From Pseudomonadota bacterium (lineage in GTDB: Bacteria; Pseudomonadota; Gammaproteobacteria; Pseudomonadales; Pseudohongiellaceae), in NCBI GenBank assembly GCA_027623555.1, contig JAQBSZ010000013.1, positions 39,892-103,891 of the forward strand: 64,000 nt of DNA, in the 5' to 3' direction. Under the pieces are notes generated by a model. That model searched no databases. It worked only from the letters and a program-made list of their open reading frames with translations, and was not told the origin of the DNA. Shown piece by piece: positions 28,527 to 38,893 of this stretch (positions are counted from its first letter, which is position 1; every line of letters begins with the position of its first letter). Position numbers and translations under genes: made by a program.

Positions 28527-28712
28527 ATGTGGCATGATCTGGCGGTGGCATTTTGTCTGATGCTGGTTATCGAAGGCATTCTGCCATTCATCGATCCCAG
28601 ACGCTGGCGCAGAATGTTAATGATGCTCGATGAAATCGACGATACAACCATGCGACTGATTGGCCTGGGCAGCATGTTAACGGGAACAGTTCTGCTCCTG
28701 ATTATTAATTGA
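28527..28712 (+). CDS. DUF2065 (YjeT-like) small membrane protein
   Basis: 61 residues with two hydrophobic helices (DLAVAFCLMLVIEGILPFI and LIGLGSMLTGTVLLLII) around the basic turn DPRRWRRML. This matches the DUF2065 family, which lies between hflC and the hisZ/purA genes in many gammaproteobacteria. Function unknown. Confidence 0.85.
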   Translation: MWHDLAVAFCLMLVIEGILPFIDPRRWRRMLMMLDEIDDTTMRLIGLGSMLTGTVLLLIIN

Positions 28713-28731
28713 ATGGATTGAAGCGAACGAA

Positions 28732-29925
28732 ATGACTTCTGCAAAACGCTGGCTATTACCTGACGGTGTCGAAGAAATACTCCCAGCCGAAGCCCATAAG
28801 CTGGAATCCTTACGTCGCCAATTGCTCGACCTTTATGAGTCCTGGGGCTACCAGTTGGTGATTACGCCACTCATCGAATTTCTCGATTCATTGCTGGTGG
28901 GTTCCTCGCACGATCTGGATCTGCATACCTTCAAGATTACCGATCAGCTGAGTGGCCGCATGATGGGTATTCGCGCTGACATTACGCCGCAGGCGGCACG
29001 CATCGATGCCCATCGCCTGAACCGGAATGGGCCCGTGCGACTCTGTTATGCAGATCACGTACTCCACACCAAGCCGCTCGGCATAATGACTTCCAGAGTG
29101 CCAATCCGCCTTGGCGCCGAACTCTATGGTCACTCGGGTGAGGAATGTGACATCGAACTGGTGTGTCTCATGCATGAGACGCTCAGCGCAGCTGCGATCG
29201 ACAAACTTCACATCGTGCTGGGGCATGTAGGCATTTTCAGATCTTTGCTAAACGAAGCGCAGCTGGATGTCGACACCGAGCGGTCTCTATTCGAGGCGGT
29301 GCAACGCAAAGCCTATGATGAGATCGATGCAGTTCTCAACGATTCGGTGGTAGACAAGCGGCTCAGCGAGATGCTGCAGAAACTCACCCGACTCAGTGGG
29401 GATGAGGCCGTGTTGGCTGAGGCGGCGAGTGTGTTCGCTGAGGCGCCTGCCAGTGTGCAGACTGAATTTCAGGAACTGGTGGCCATTGCTGATGGCGTCA
29501 AACAGCGCATTCCGGATATTGAGCTGGGTTTCGATCTCTGTGAGTTGCGAGGGTATGAATATCACACCGGTATCGTATTCGCCGCCTATACGCCCAGCTA
29601 TGGTCGAGCAGTGGCCAAGGGTGGGCGATATGATCATATCGGTGAAGTGTTTGGCCGCGCCAGACCTGCCTCTGGATTCGATTGTGACCTTAAAGTTCTC
29701 GCCAGGTTAAGCAGCAAGCAGTTTGCTTGCCGTGCGGCAATTATTGCACCGAATGACAATCAGGCCGATCTGCTCGCCCTGGTAAATTCGCTGCGCGCGC
29801 AGGGTGAGATAGTGATTACAAATCTGGATGATGGTCAATTGAACGAACAGGATATTGAAGACCTGAACTGTGACCGGCAGATCGTTATTCGTGATGGCAA
29901 ATGGGTCGTAGAAAAATTCACGTAG
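28732..29925 (+). CDS. hisZ: ATP phosphoribosyltransferase regulatory subunit HisZ
   Basis: 397 residues with a class II tRNA-synthetase-like core: [44 protein letters not shown] and [17 protein letters not shown]. The anticodon-binding domain of HisRS is absent. HisZ pairs with a short catalytic HisG for the first step of histidine synthesis. Position before purA is typical of this class. The hisG partner is not in the window. Confidence 0.92.
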   Translation: MTSAKRWLLPDGVEEILPAEAHKLESLRRQLLDLYESWGYQLVITPLIEFLDSLLVGSSHDLDLHTFKITDQLSGRMMGIRADITPQAARIDAHRLNRNGPVRLCYADHVLHTKPLGIMTSRVPIRLGAELYGHSGEECDIELVCLMHETLSAAAIDKLHIVLGHVGIFRSLLNEAQLDVDTERSLFEAVQRKAYDEIDAVLNDSVVDKRLSEMLQKLTRLSGDEAVLAEAASVFAEAPASVQTEFQELVAIADGVKQRIPDIELGFDLCELRGYEYHTGIVFAAYTPSYGRAVAKGGRYDHIGEVFGRARPASGFDCDLKVLARLSSKQFACRAAIIAPNDNQADLLALVNSLRAQGEIVITNLDDGQLNEQDIEDLNCDRQIVIRDGKWVVEKFT

Positions 29926-29939
29926 CAAAAGTGGTTTAA

Positions 29940-31265
<1,326 letters not shown>

Positions 31266-31327
31266 GCATCGATGCCTTAGAATCTTCTTCGAGTTGAGTG
31301 CCAGCCGTTTTTAAAGGCAGCTGCGTG

Positions 31328-32230
31328 CTACATCGATGGCCACAAGCAGGCTGCCCCTCTGGCGCCGCTGGCATCACCGAAGCTCGGCGGTACTATTTTA
31401 GTGCGAATCACATCGGTAAATACAAACTCCGGTAGATATTTCGGTACCGCGCTGTACAGATCTCTGATATTGGACAGTCCACCCCCCAGGACGATGATAT
31501 CGGGGTCTAGCAGGTTTATAACTGTGGCCAGGCAGCGCGCCAGTAGCTGGTAGTACAGTTGCAGGCAATCCTGTGCATGCGGGTTGCCGCTTGCTGCGAG
31601 TTCCGCGATCCCTGTTGCTTCCAGTTGTTCTCCAGTTTTCTCAAAATAGGTTTGCTTGAGACCGCGACCGGAGAGTACCGTTTCGATGCAGTTGCTGCGG
31701 CCGCAGTAACAGAGGCGGTCTTCTGCAATAAGCGATCGAACTGAAACCGGAATGGCGTTATGACCCCATTCGCCGGTGATGCTGTTCGGACCTTTGAGGA
31801 GTTGCTTGTTTACCACAATGCCCCCGCCGGTGCCGGTGCCGAGAATTACACCGAACACGACATGGGCGTCAGCACCTGCACCGTAGTGCGCTTCGGACAA
31901 GGCGAAGCAGTTTGCGTCGTTCTCCATGCGAATTGTATAACCGAGTGCGGATTCGAGGTCTTTCTTCAAAGCCTGTCCATTGAGACAGATCGAGTTGCAG
32001 TTTTTCATCAGTTCACAAGGTAACGCCAGGGCGCCAGGAGTACCGATGCCCACAGTCAATCTGGGGCTGGCCTGTGACTGCAACCGCTGGACAACAGTGC
32101 ATACCGAGTCCAGCGTGGCCTGATACTTCTGCGTCGGTGTGTCGATGCGAATTTTCTCGGCGATCGAGCCATCGTCATTCAAGAGGATGCCTTCGATCTT
32201 GGTGCCGCCGAGATCTACTCCAATTCTCAT
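31328..32230 (-). CDS. ROK-family sugar kinase
   Basis: 300 residues from ATG 32230 (MRIGVDLGGTKIEGIL), with AGGA 8 nt upstream; the longer frame to 32305 is unlikely. ATP-binding DLGGTK, then GTPGAL, NDANCFALSEA (catalytic Asp), GTGTGGGIVV and the ROK zinc site CYCGRSNCIETVLSG. Similar enzymes are fructokinases or N-acetylglucosamine/N-acetylmannosamine kinases; the sugar cannot be settled here. It is convergent with purA, with only about 60 nt between. Confidence 0.88.
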   Translation of the reverse strand: MRIGVDLGGTKIEGILLNDDGSIAEKIRIDTPTQKYQATLDSVCTVVQRLQSQASPRLTVGIGTPGALALPCELMKNCNSICLNGQALKKDLESALGYTIRMENDANCFALSEAHYGAGADAHVVFGVILGTGTGGGIVVNKQLLKGPNSITGEWGHNAIPVSVRSLIAEDRLCYCGRSNCIETVLSGRGLKQTYFEKTGEQLEATGIAELAASGNPHAQDCLQLYYQLLARCLATVINLLDPDIIVLGGGLSNIRDLYSAVPKYLPEFVFTDVIRTKIVPPSFGDASGARGAACLWPSM

Positions 32231-32351
32231 GAGAAATCCTGTCTGAATACTGCAAGCCTTTGCTTGTGTCAGTGCCACTTTGCAGGCACCAACAATGCCT
32301 TGCATAGTACTACAAACCCTCTAAAATCGACGGTCCGCCTGCAATTAGTAA

Positions 32352-33479
32352 ATGCCGAAACGAACCCAGGAATACAAAAACCCAGTGACCAGAGCTCGCT
32401 ATCAACAGGTTTCTTTGCAAGATACGCCTTACTACCATTGCATCTCACGCTGTGTGCGGCGGGCCTATCTCTGTGGCGACGACGCGGTGACCGGCAAGAA
32501 TTTCGATCACCGCAAGCAATGGCTGGTTACGCGCATCAAGCAATTAGCGGCGCAGTTTTCCGTGGAGATTTGTGCCTACGCGATAATGAGTAACCACTAC
32601 CACCTGGTAGTGCATGTCGATTGTAAGAGGGCGCGCGCCTGGAGTGATGAAGAAGTCATAGCGCATTGGACGGCCCTTTTCCCACGTAATGCGGCAATTA
32701 TCGAGACACTGCAAAAAAACCTGAAAACGAAGGCAATGCAAAAACAGTGGCAGCAAAAAATTGAGCTGTGGCGGGAGCGTCTGATGGATATCAGCTGGTT
32801 CATGCGTTGTCTCAATGAATCCGTTGCCAGGCAGGCAAACCGGGAAGATGATTGCACGGGTCGATTTTGGGAAGGGCGATTCAAGAGCCAGGCCCTGTTG
32901 GATGAGAAAGCACTCGTGACCTGTATGGCTTATGTGGATCTGAACCCGATTCGGGCGGGCATGAGTGAGTCACTGGATAGCAGTGATTTCACTTCTATCC
33001 AGGAACGCTTGATCAATCATGCGAAGCAGGTGAAGCATCGTAGTTATCGTCAGCACCGGTTGCTGACCCGGCGATCTGCCAAGCATCTCGTTGGTCGTCA
33101 GTCGACCCTCAAGCAATCACCACTGAAGTCGTTATCCGAGCTGGAAGGGTTCACCGACACGATGCTGCCTATTTCCCAGCAGAACTATTTCGATCTGCTC
33201 GAGACAACCTGCAAGGCTCTGGGTCTGCCTGGAAGTGAAAGGGCCAAGGCCGTGCATGTCCTTGAGGAGAAGCAGACGGTCTTGCAGAATGTCGGCATCT
33301 CGCCCGCTGCCTGGCTGGATAGTGTCACTTCATTTCACCGGCACTATGCGGTTGCAGCCGGTAGCGAAGTTTCCCTGCTGCATTTTCACAAGAGCCGCAT
33401 TAAGGCCGGTGTAGAATTCAAACACCCTCACAAATGGATCAGGGGAGTTCATTCCTCCAGGCTATTGTACGGAACCTGA
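32352..33479 (+). mobile_element. IS200-like Y1 transposase, REP-associated tyrosine transposase type
   Basis: 375 residues. The N-terminal Y1_Tnp domain has YYHCISRCVRRAYLCGDD, the HUH metal motif AIMSNHYHLVVHVD, WFMRCLNESVARQANR, GRFWEGRFKSQALLD and MAYVDLNPIRAGM. There is an extra C-terminal region of about 150 residues. No TnpB partner is present. Such RAYT proteins stand alone and act on short palindromic REP repeats. Hairpin repeats lie just downstream (33649-33727) and other palindromic families occur in the window. Whether they are its substrates is inference. Confidence 0.82.
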
Positions 33480-33648
33480 TCGACCTCATCACAATTTATC
33501 CGCTTCATCGAACTCTTCCTCGCACTCTTCATTTAACCTCGATGGGATCGCGGCTGCGGTGCTCTTCGAATGCATCGGGTTTTCCTCGTCGCTCAAGTCT
33601 CTGCTGCCCAAAATTGGCATAATCGTAGTCGATTGACTTTACAATTTA

Positions 33649-33727
33649 TTACATGACATCCAATTAACAGTTTATTACAGTATGAGTTTATTACAGGACA
33701 CCCAATTAAAATTTAAATGGATGTCCA
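33649..33727. repeat. Repeat and hairpin downstream of the transposase
   Basis: GACATCCAATTA (33657-33668) recurs as GACACCCAATTA about 40 bp later, each after a TTTATTACA-like segment. The second copy opens a hairpin GGACACCC...GGATGTCC (about 33696-33727). It may be the cognate REP-like site of the transposase. The rest of the gap 33480-34135 is AT-rich, and I see no other gene in it. Confidence 0.5.
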
Positions 33728-34135
33728 GTGTTAAGTTATTCGATGAAATTAACTGGGCTGGCTAAGTATCAGAATTACCAATACTTATTCTGCGGCGGGG
33801 CCAGGTTTGAGAATGGAGGGGGCTGGTAGAACACTTTAAATTGAGCTGCGCGAACTGTGACAAAATCAGCATAAATCACTAGATATTGTTTGACTTTGAC
33901 GGTTTTACACTATATGTTGCGCTCCATGGTGTTCTCTAACTTATTGAATTTTCAGGAGTAGAATCCCGAAAATCACAATAATTCGATGAGTAACCTGTAC
34001 AAAAAGGCGCCAACTTTGGAATAACAAGATCGGTTTAGCTCTGAACCAAAGAAGAAAAAAAGCACACACTGGCTCGCGAAAAACATCACAAAATAGACTT
34101 AGCATTACATTTGGCAGTGGCTGGAGTTATAACGA

Positions 34136-34312
34136 ATGAGTAAACTCGCTCAAGTAGTAGTCGAAGAACCCACCCGCGATTCATTGCAAGAGACCAAACT
34201 CGACAGCGATCAACTCTACCTGAAGAAGAAGATGGAAGATGAGATCAGGATGAAACTTGATCAATTTGCCAAGGAGCTGTCTCAGGTCAAGAAGCAACGA
34301 GACGCGCACTAA
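34136..34312 (+). CDS. Small charged helical protein (58 aa)
   Basis: An open frame MSKLAQVVVEEPTRDSLQ... of 58 codons ends with TAA at 34310-34312. The C-terminal half (LKKKMEDEIRMKLDQFAKEL) is strongly heptad-like and charged, suggesting a coiled coil. GGAG lies 9 nt before the ATG. It has normal codon use and sits in an otherwise gene-free stretch. No family recognised. Confidence 0.5.
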   Translation: MSKLAQVVVEEPTRDSLQETKLDSDQLYLKKKMEDEIRMKLDQFAKELSQVKKQRDAH

Positions 34313-34501
34313 ACCTTCGATTCAACGCTCAACCCTCCTTGAATTGGCCTCTATTCACTGTTACCAGACCCCCTTCAAAAATTTGTAAAGTTACCCTTAA
34401 GCGATTTATTCAGCGCGACAAATTGTCGCTGGTCCCTGCAATTGTTGTGAATCTGGCACCAGTCCGAGTTACCATTGGCGAAGTAACTCAGGAGCTCGTC
34501 G

Positions 34502-34873
34502 ATGAAGAAAATACTCACCACTGCAGGATTGTTACTGGTCTGTTTGCAAATTAACGCCTGCGCCAGTTCTTCAGACTACACTCCTCTGCTGCGAGCAGAG
34601 CCGGAAATCGGTGGTGAGTTCACTCGTGCCCCAAGAACGCTCCGCCTCTATTTTGATGCCTTGCCAGATGTCTCCAGAAGCAGCCTGAAAGTTTTCGGCC
34701 CCGCTGGAGAGCATCAACTCCGCGGGCTGCATACCATGGCAGCCGACGACCTGATGATCGAGATAATGGATCCACTTTCAGTGGGTGAATACACCGTAGA
34801 GTGGGTGACAGTTGTTGGCGCTGACCCATCGGAATATTCAGGTGCTTTCAATTTCTCAGTAATTGCACCATAA
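34502..34873 (+). CDS. CopC-domain-like lipoprotein
   Basis: 123 residues. Lipoprotein signal ending LQINACASS. The mature part reads RAPRTLRLYFDALPDVSRSSLKVFGPAG and LSVGEYTVEWVTVVGADPSEYSGAFNFSV, matching the CopC/YobA beta-sandwich (L-x-F, V-x-x-x-D-G-H-x-x-x-G-x-F-x-F-x-V style). The N-terminal copper-binding His of CopC and the D-x-H of the later motif are missing, so classical Cu(II) binding is doubtful. Confidence 0.65.
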   Translation: MKKILTTAGLLLVCLQINACASSSDYTPLLRAEPEIGGEFTRAPRTLRLYFDALPDVSRSSLKVFGPAGEHQLRGLHTMAADDLMIEIMDPLSVGEYTVEWVTVVGADPSEYSGAFNFSVIAP

Positions 34874-34968
34874 GGCCGGCACTCAAATGGCTATTTTTTT
34901 CGCGGTTGAAAAGGAGATGGTACCGGTTTCCTGATGATTCACGAATGAATCCCTGAATGTGCCACTTC

Positions 34969-35010
34969 TTGAGACAGATCAATTTGCATTCTAAGCGGCT
35001 TCTCTATACT
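34969..35010 (+). promoter_or_regulatory. FNR/ANR-type promoter for the YIP1-ccoNOQP operon
   Basis: TTGAG-ACAG-ATCAA (34969-34982) matches the FNR/ANR box TTGAT-N4-ATCAA at 9 of 10 conserved bases. TATACT at 35005-35010 is a good -10. With a start at about 35017 the box is centred at -41.5, the class II activator position. This fits oxygen-limited expression of a cbb3 oxidase. No experiment is implied. Confidence 0.75.
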
Positions 35011-35133
35011 GCGCGCACGAAAACATTACGTGGTTCGAAATGCCTCGGTATAATTGCGTCCCAATCACCGAACAGACTTAACTAGCATTCACTATTAACT
35101 ATTCATTAAGCCAATTTCTTCCAGGCGAGGATT

Positions 35134-35763
35134 TTGGACAAGCAAGCTATGGGTAACGAGATACATTCCTATTTACTGCTGAAGTCACTCTTTCAGCCAG
35201 TTGCTGCCTTCGAAGAATTGGCGAAGGCAGAACCATCACCGTTGAATGTGTTGCTGCATTATTCCGTCTGGTTGCTGATGTTGCCGCCGGCATTCTCTCT
35301 TATCGGTGCCGCGAATTTCGGCTGGCGAATAGGTGCCGATGAACCCCTGATGTTGTCAGCGCAGTCTCTATGGCTAGTGAGCGCCGGTTACCTGGTGGTC
35401 CTGCTGTTCGGGCTTGTCAGCACTGCCCTTATCAGTAGCTGGATGGCGGCGACATATGGTGCCAGTACGTCGCTGGGTAAACATTTCGCATTAATCACAA
35501 TCGTTGGCGAGCCCCTGGCAATCGCCAGTGTGGCACACCTCTATCCTGATATTTTCGTCAACGTGCTGGTACTCATACCCACCATGATCTGGAGTATGTA
35601 CCTCCTGTACAAAGGCATACCCATCGTACTGGATACGCCACCGGAACGGGGCATGTTGATGGCCTCATCGCTGGTCGGTTGGCTATTAGTGGCGGCTGTC
35701 AGTTTGCTGGGGATAAGTATGGCGCTGTGGACCCTCGGTGTAGGCCCATTGTTGGGTGTGTAG
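35134..35763 (+). CDS. YIP1-family integral membrane protein
   Basis: 209 residues with five hydrophobic segments (LLMLPPAFSLIGAANF, LWLVSAGYLVVLLFGLVS, FALITIVGEPLAIASV, VLVLIPTMIWSMYLLYKGI, GWLLVAAVSLLGISMAL). The KSLFQPVAAFEEL start and MYLLYKGIPIVL segment fit the Yip1 domain. TTG 35134 has GCGAGG upstream; ATG 35149 is possible. It lies first behind the FNR-type promoter, 40 nt before ccoN, so it probably shares regulation with the oxidase. Confidence 0.7.
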   Translation: MDKQAMGNEIHSYLLLKSLFQPVAAFEELAKAEPSPLNVLLHYSVWLLMLPPAFSLIGAANFGWRIGADEPLMLSAQSLWLVSAGYLVVLLFGLVSTALISSWMAATYGASTSLGKHFALITIVGEPLAIASVAHLYPDIFVNVLVLIPTMIWSMYLLYKGIPIVLDTPPERGMLMASSLVGWLLVAAVSLLGISMALWTLGVGPLLGV

Positions 35764-35803
35764 TTTGAAAATAGCCAGAAAGCGGATCAGCAAGAGTTAG
35801 ATA

Positions 35804-37240
35804 ATGGAAGCAACGTCGAACAATACCTACCACGACACAGTCGTCATTCGTCTGATTCAGTTTTCTGTCATCTGGGCCGTTGCCGCGATGGCAGCCGGCG
35901 TTTACCTGTCCGCGGAATTACTCTGGCCTACCATCGACTTTGGACAGTTCTGGTTATCCTTCGGACGACTGCGGCCACTGCATACCAACGGCATCATATT
36001 CGGTTTCGGTGTTTCAGCACTTATGGCTACCGCTTTCTACAGTGTGCAACGTACTTCCCATGTACCGCTGTTTGCGCCAAGGCTCGCCTGGTTCTGTTGT
36101 TACGGTTGGCAACTCCTGGTGTTGACTGGAGGCCTGTCATTGCTGGCAGGATTCAACACCTCGAAGGAATATGCTGAACTCGAATGGCCCTTCGATATAG
36201 TTATCGCCATTATCTGGGTCTGCTTTGGGATCGTATTCTTTGGCACGATAGCCACCCGCAAGATCAGGCCCATCTATATTTCCAACTGGTTTTACGGAGC
36301 CCTGATAATTGTAATCGCCATGTTGCATATTGTGAACAGCCTGGCGATTCCAGTAACCCTGGGCAAATCTTACTCGCTGTATGCCGGAGCCCAGGATGCG
36401 GTGGTGCAGTGGTGGTACGGGCATAATGCCGTCGGATTTCTGCTCACCGGTGGTTTTCTCGGCATGATGTACTATTTTCTGCCCAAGCATGCGGGTCGGC
36501 CGATCTGGAGTTATCGCCTGTCGGTAGTCGCCTTCTGGACATTCACCTACAGTTATATCTGGGCTGGCCCCCATCATCTGCATTTCAATGCTATACCCGA
36601 ATGGGTGCAGTCACTGGGGATGGTGATGAGTGTGGTGTTGCTGGCGCCGTCCTGGGCAACCATGATCAACGGCATAATGACTGTCAGCGGTGCCTGGGAG
36701 AAGCTGCGCACCGACCCGGCCCTCAAGTTCATCGTCCTCTCAATGGCATTCTATGGGTTGGCAACATTTGAGGGACCAATGATGGCGATCCGCAGCGTCA
36801 ATGTAGTCAGTCATTTTACCGACTGGACTATCGGCCACGTGCACTCCGGTGCCCTGGGCTGGAACGCCATGATTACCTATGGCACCTTTTACTTCATGGT
36901 GCCTCGACTCGTGGGTCGCGAGCTGCACAGCACGCAACTGGCAAATATTCATTTCTGGTTAGCATTGGCAGGAACCATGCTTTATATCGTGTCGATGTGG
37001 GCGGCCGGAGTCTCCCAGGGATTGTTATGGTTGAGCATCGATGAGATTGGTGAGTTAAGCTTCAGCTTCAAAGACATCATGGCCAGCATGGCGCCCTATT
37101 ACGGACTGCGCCTGATTGCCGGGATCATATTTCTAGCCGGTACTGTCCTGATGGCCTTCAATCTGTTCATGACCATGAAAGGGCAAGATGCCAGTAGGGT
37201 CACCGCACCAGCCGTCGATCCGGCTTATGGGGTGAGCTAA
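35804..37240 (+). CDS. ccoN: cbb3-type cytochrome c oxidase subunit I
   Basis: 478 residues with about 12 membrane helices. Haem/copper ligand segments: RLRPLHTNGIIFGFG, WYGHNAVGFLLTGG, WAGPHHLHFNAIPEW and TIGHVHSGALGWNA. It is the catalytic haem b/b3-CuB subunit that reduces O2 under low oxygen. Its TAA overlaps the ATG of ccoO (TAATG). No assembly genes (ccoGHIS) are in the window. Confidence 0.95.
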   Translation: MEATSNNTYHDTVVIRLIQFSVIWAVAAMAAGVYLSAELLWPTIDFGQFWLSFGRLRPLHTNGIIFGFGVSALMATAFYSVQRTSHVPLFAPRLAWFCCYGWQLLVLTGGLSLLAGFNTSKEYAELEWPFDIVIAIIWVCFGIVFFGTIATRKIRPIYISNWFYGALIIVIAMLHIVNSLAIPVTLGKSYSLYAGAQDAVVQWWYGHNAVGFLLTGGFLGMMYYFLPKHAGRPIWSYRLSVVAFWTFTYSYIWAGPHHLHFNAIPEWVQSLGMVMSVVLLAPSWATMINGIMTVSGAWEKLRTDPALKFIVLSMAFYGLATFEGPMMAIRSVNVVSHFTDWTIGHVHSGALGWNAMITYGTFYFMVPRLVGRELHSTQLANIHFWLALAGTMLYIVSMWAAGVSQGLLWLSIDEIGELSFSFKDIMASMAPYYGLRLIAGIIFLAGTVLMAFNLFMTMKGQDASRVTAPAVDPAYGVS

Positions 37241-37869
37241 TGAGCGGACTGAAACTCCATAAGAAGATTGAAGAGAACACCGGGCTTTTGATATTCGGCA
37301 TTCTATTCGTGTCGGCCATCGGCGGACTCGTGCAAATTCTGCCCATCCTCAATCAGGACAGCCTGGACACGGCTACTGCCAACACCCGCGTTTATGATGC
37401 TGTCGAACTCACCGGTCGCGACATCTATATTCGAGAGGGCTGCTCGGTCTGTCACTCCCAACAAGTCAGGCCACTGATTGCCGAAGTGGAACGCTACGGA
37501 CCTTATTCTTCAGCGGGTGAATTTGTCTATGACCGGCCCTTTCTGTGGGGATCCAAACGCACAGGGCCTGACTTGCACAGAGTCGGCGGCAAGTTCTCCG
37601 ATGACTGGCATCGCATTCACCTGCTTGACCCCAGGGCAGTGGTCGCCGAAAGCATTATGCCGGCGTATCCGTGGCTGGTCCGTCGCGATGCCAGCCAGAC
37701 TGGCAATATTTCGGCCAAGCTACGCGCACTTCGAACCCTGGGGCATCCCTATACCGACGTGACTATCGCTGGTGCCGAAGCCGAGCTGGAGGGCCTCAAG
37801 GAAATCGATGCTCTGATCGCCTACTTGCAAATGCTTGGCACCGGATACAGCGAGGAAACAACGCCATGA
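37240..37869 (+). CDS. ccoO: cbb3-type oxidase monohaem subunit II
   Basis: 209 residues. One N-terminal membrane helix (GLLIFGILFVSAIGGLVQILPIL), a haem c site REGCSVCHSQQVRPL and the axial Met in ESIMPAYPWL. It passes electrons to CcoN. The stop overlaps the ccoQ start as ATGA. Confidence 0.95.
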   Translation: MSGLKLHKKIEENTGLLIFGILFVSAIGGLVQILPILNQDSLDTATANTRVYDAVELTGRDIYIREGCSVCHSQQVRPLIAEVERYGPYSSAGEFVYDRPFLWGSKRTGPDLHRVGGKFSDDWHRIHLLDPRAVVAESIMPAYPWLVRRDASQTGNISAKLRALRTLGHPYTDVTIAGAEAELEGLKEIDALIAYLQMLGTGYSEETTP

Positions 37870-38009
37870 CTTTCTTTCTCTTTGCAGGTGACATGCTGGT
37901 GATGGCGTTTATGATCGGGCTGGCAATCTGGTTCAGCAACCGTGACAACGACGAAGAAATTGCCCGCATCGCGCGCATTCCTCTCGAGGACGAAGACTAT
38001 TATGGCTGA
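37866..38009 (+). CDS. ccoQ: cbb3-type oxidase small subunit CcoQ
   Basis: 47 residues: one membrane helix (FAGDMLVMAFMIGLAIWF) and an acidic tail (NDEEIARIARIPLEDED). It overlaps ccoO by 4 nt and ccoP by 8 nt. CcoQ stabilises the oxidase complex. Too short for routine ORF calling, but size and position are typical. Confidence 0.88.
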   Translation: MTFFLFAGDMLVMAFMIGLAIWFSNRDNDEEIARIARIPLEDEDYYG

Positions 38010-38880
38010 TCTACCGGGCGGATTTTGGAGCGGCTGGATTGTCGTATTGACCCTGGTGTCACTGGCCGGGCTGTCATGGCTTACCCTCAGCGTCTATTTC
38101 TCCGCTGCTGCGGATAAAGAATCGAAGACTGAACCGGTTTGGGATAACGACCTCAAGGAAGGCAACACCGCACCTCCCATGTGGTGGTTCTGGATGTTAT
38201 TTGCCGCGCTGATTTTTTCCCTGATTTATCTCATGCTGTTTCCGGGCCTTGGTTCGTTCAGCGGGTTATTGAACTGGTCTCAGGGCAGCCGTGTTGCACG
38301 CAGCTATGAGAACTACGACATGAACTTTGCCGAGATTCGAGCAGAGATCGCCGCCAGCAGTTTGGCAGAAATACAGAATGATCTGCGTTTGATGGATACA
38401 GCCGAGCGAATCTTCAGGCGAGAGTGTTCGGCATGTCACGGCCCCGATGGCAGGGGGCAGGCGGCACTCTTTCCGAACCTGATGGATATTGACTGGCAGT
38501 GGGGGTCGACTCCGCAGCAGATTGAGCAGTCAATCCGAGGTGGAAGGCAGGGCAATATGATCGCGTGGACGGCTGTACTGAGTGAGGAAGGCATCGAACA
38601 GGTCGCCAACTATGTCGTGCAGATGGGACAGCCGGTTTCTGAGTCACATGCAGGTAAGGCCGCGTATGACCAGAACTGTACCGCCTGCCATGGCGTGGAC
38701 GGCGAAGGCAATCCAATGTTGGGCGGGCCGCGGCTCGCCGATGATATCTGGCTGTACGGCGGTGACATCGAAACTGTCAGAGAAACATTGACCAGTGGCA
38801 GAGTCGGCGTCATGCCCCGGTTTCGTGACCGGCTGGATGACATGCAGATCAAGTTGCTGGTTGCCTTGCTGGCTCGCTAG
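38002..38880 (+). CDS. ccoP: cbb3-type oxidase dihaem subunit III
   Basis: 292 residues from ATG 38002 (MADLPGGFWSGWIVVLT). Two membrane helices (about 8-33 and 62-85) precede two cytochrome c domains with CSACHGPDGRG and CTACHGVDGEG. It receives electrons from soluble cytochromes and passes them to CcoO. Last gene of the ccoNOQP operon; the downstream esterase converges on it 13 nt after its stop. Confidence 0.95.
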   Translation: MADLPGGFWSGWIVVLTLVSLAGLSWLTLSVYFSAAADKESKTEPVWDNDLKEGNTAPPMWWFWMLFAALIFSLIYLMLFPGLGSFSGLLNWSQGSRVARSYENYDMNFAEIRAEIAASSLAEIQNDLRLMDTAERIFRRECSACHGPDGRGQAALFPNLMDIDWQWGSTPQQIEQSIRGGRQGNMIAWTAVLSEEGIEQVANYVVQMGQPVSESHAGKAAYDQNCTACHGVDGEGNPMLGGPRLADDIWLYGGDIETVRETLTSGRVGVMPRFRDRLDDMQIKLLVALLAR

Positions 38881-38893
38881 ACTACTGACTGTT

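Noticed and set aside
32352..33479. IS605-type element with TnpB
   Set aside because: No TnpB or zinc-finger gene is adjacent; the protein is longer and matches stand-alone Y1 transposases.
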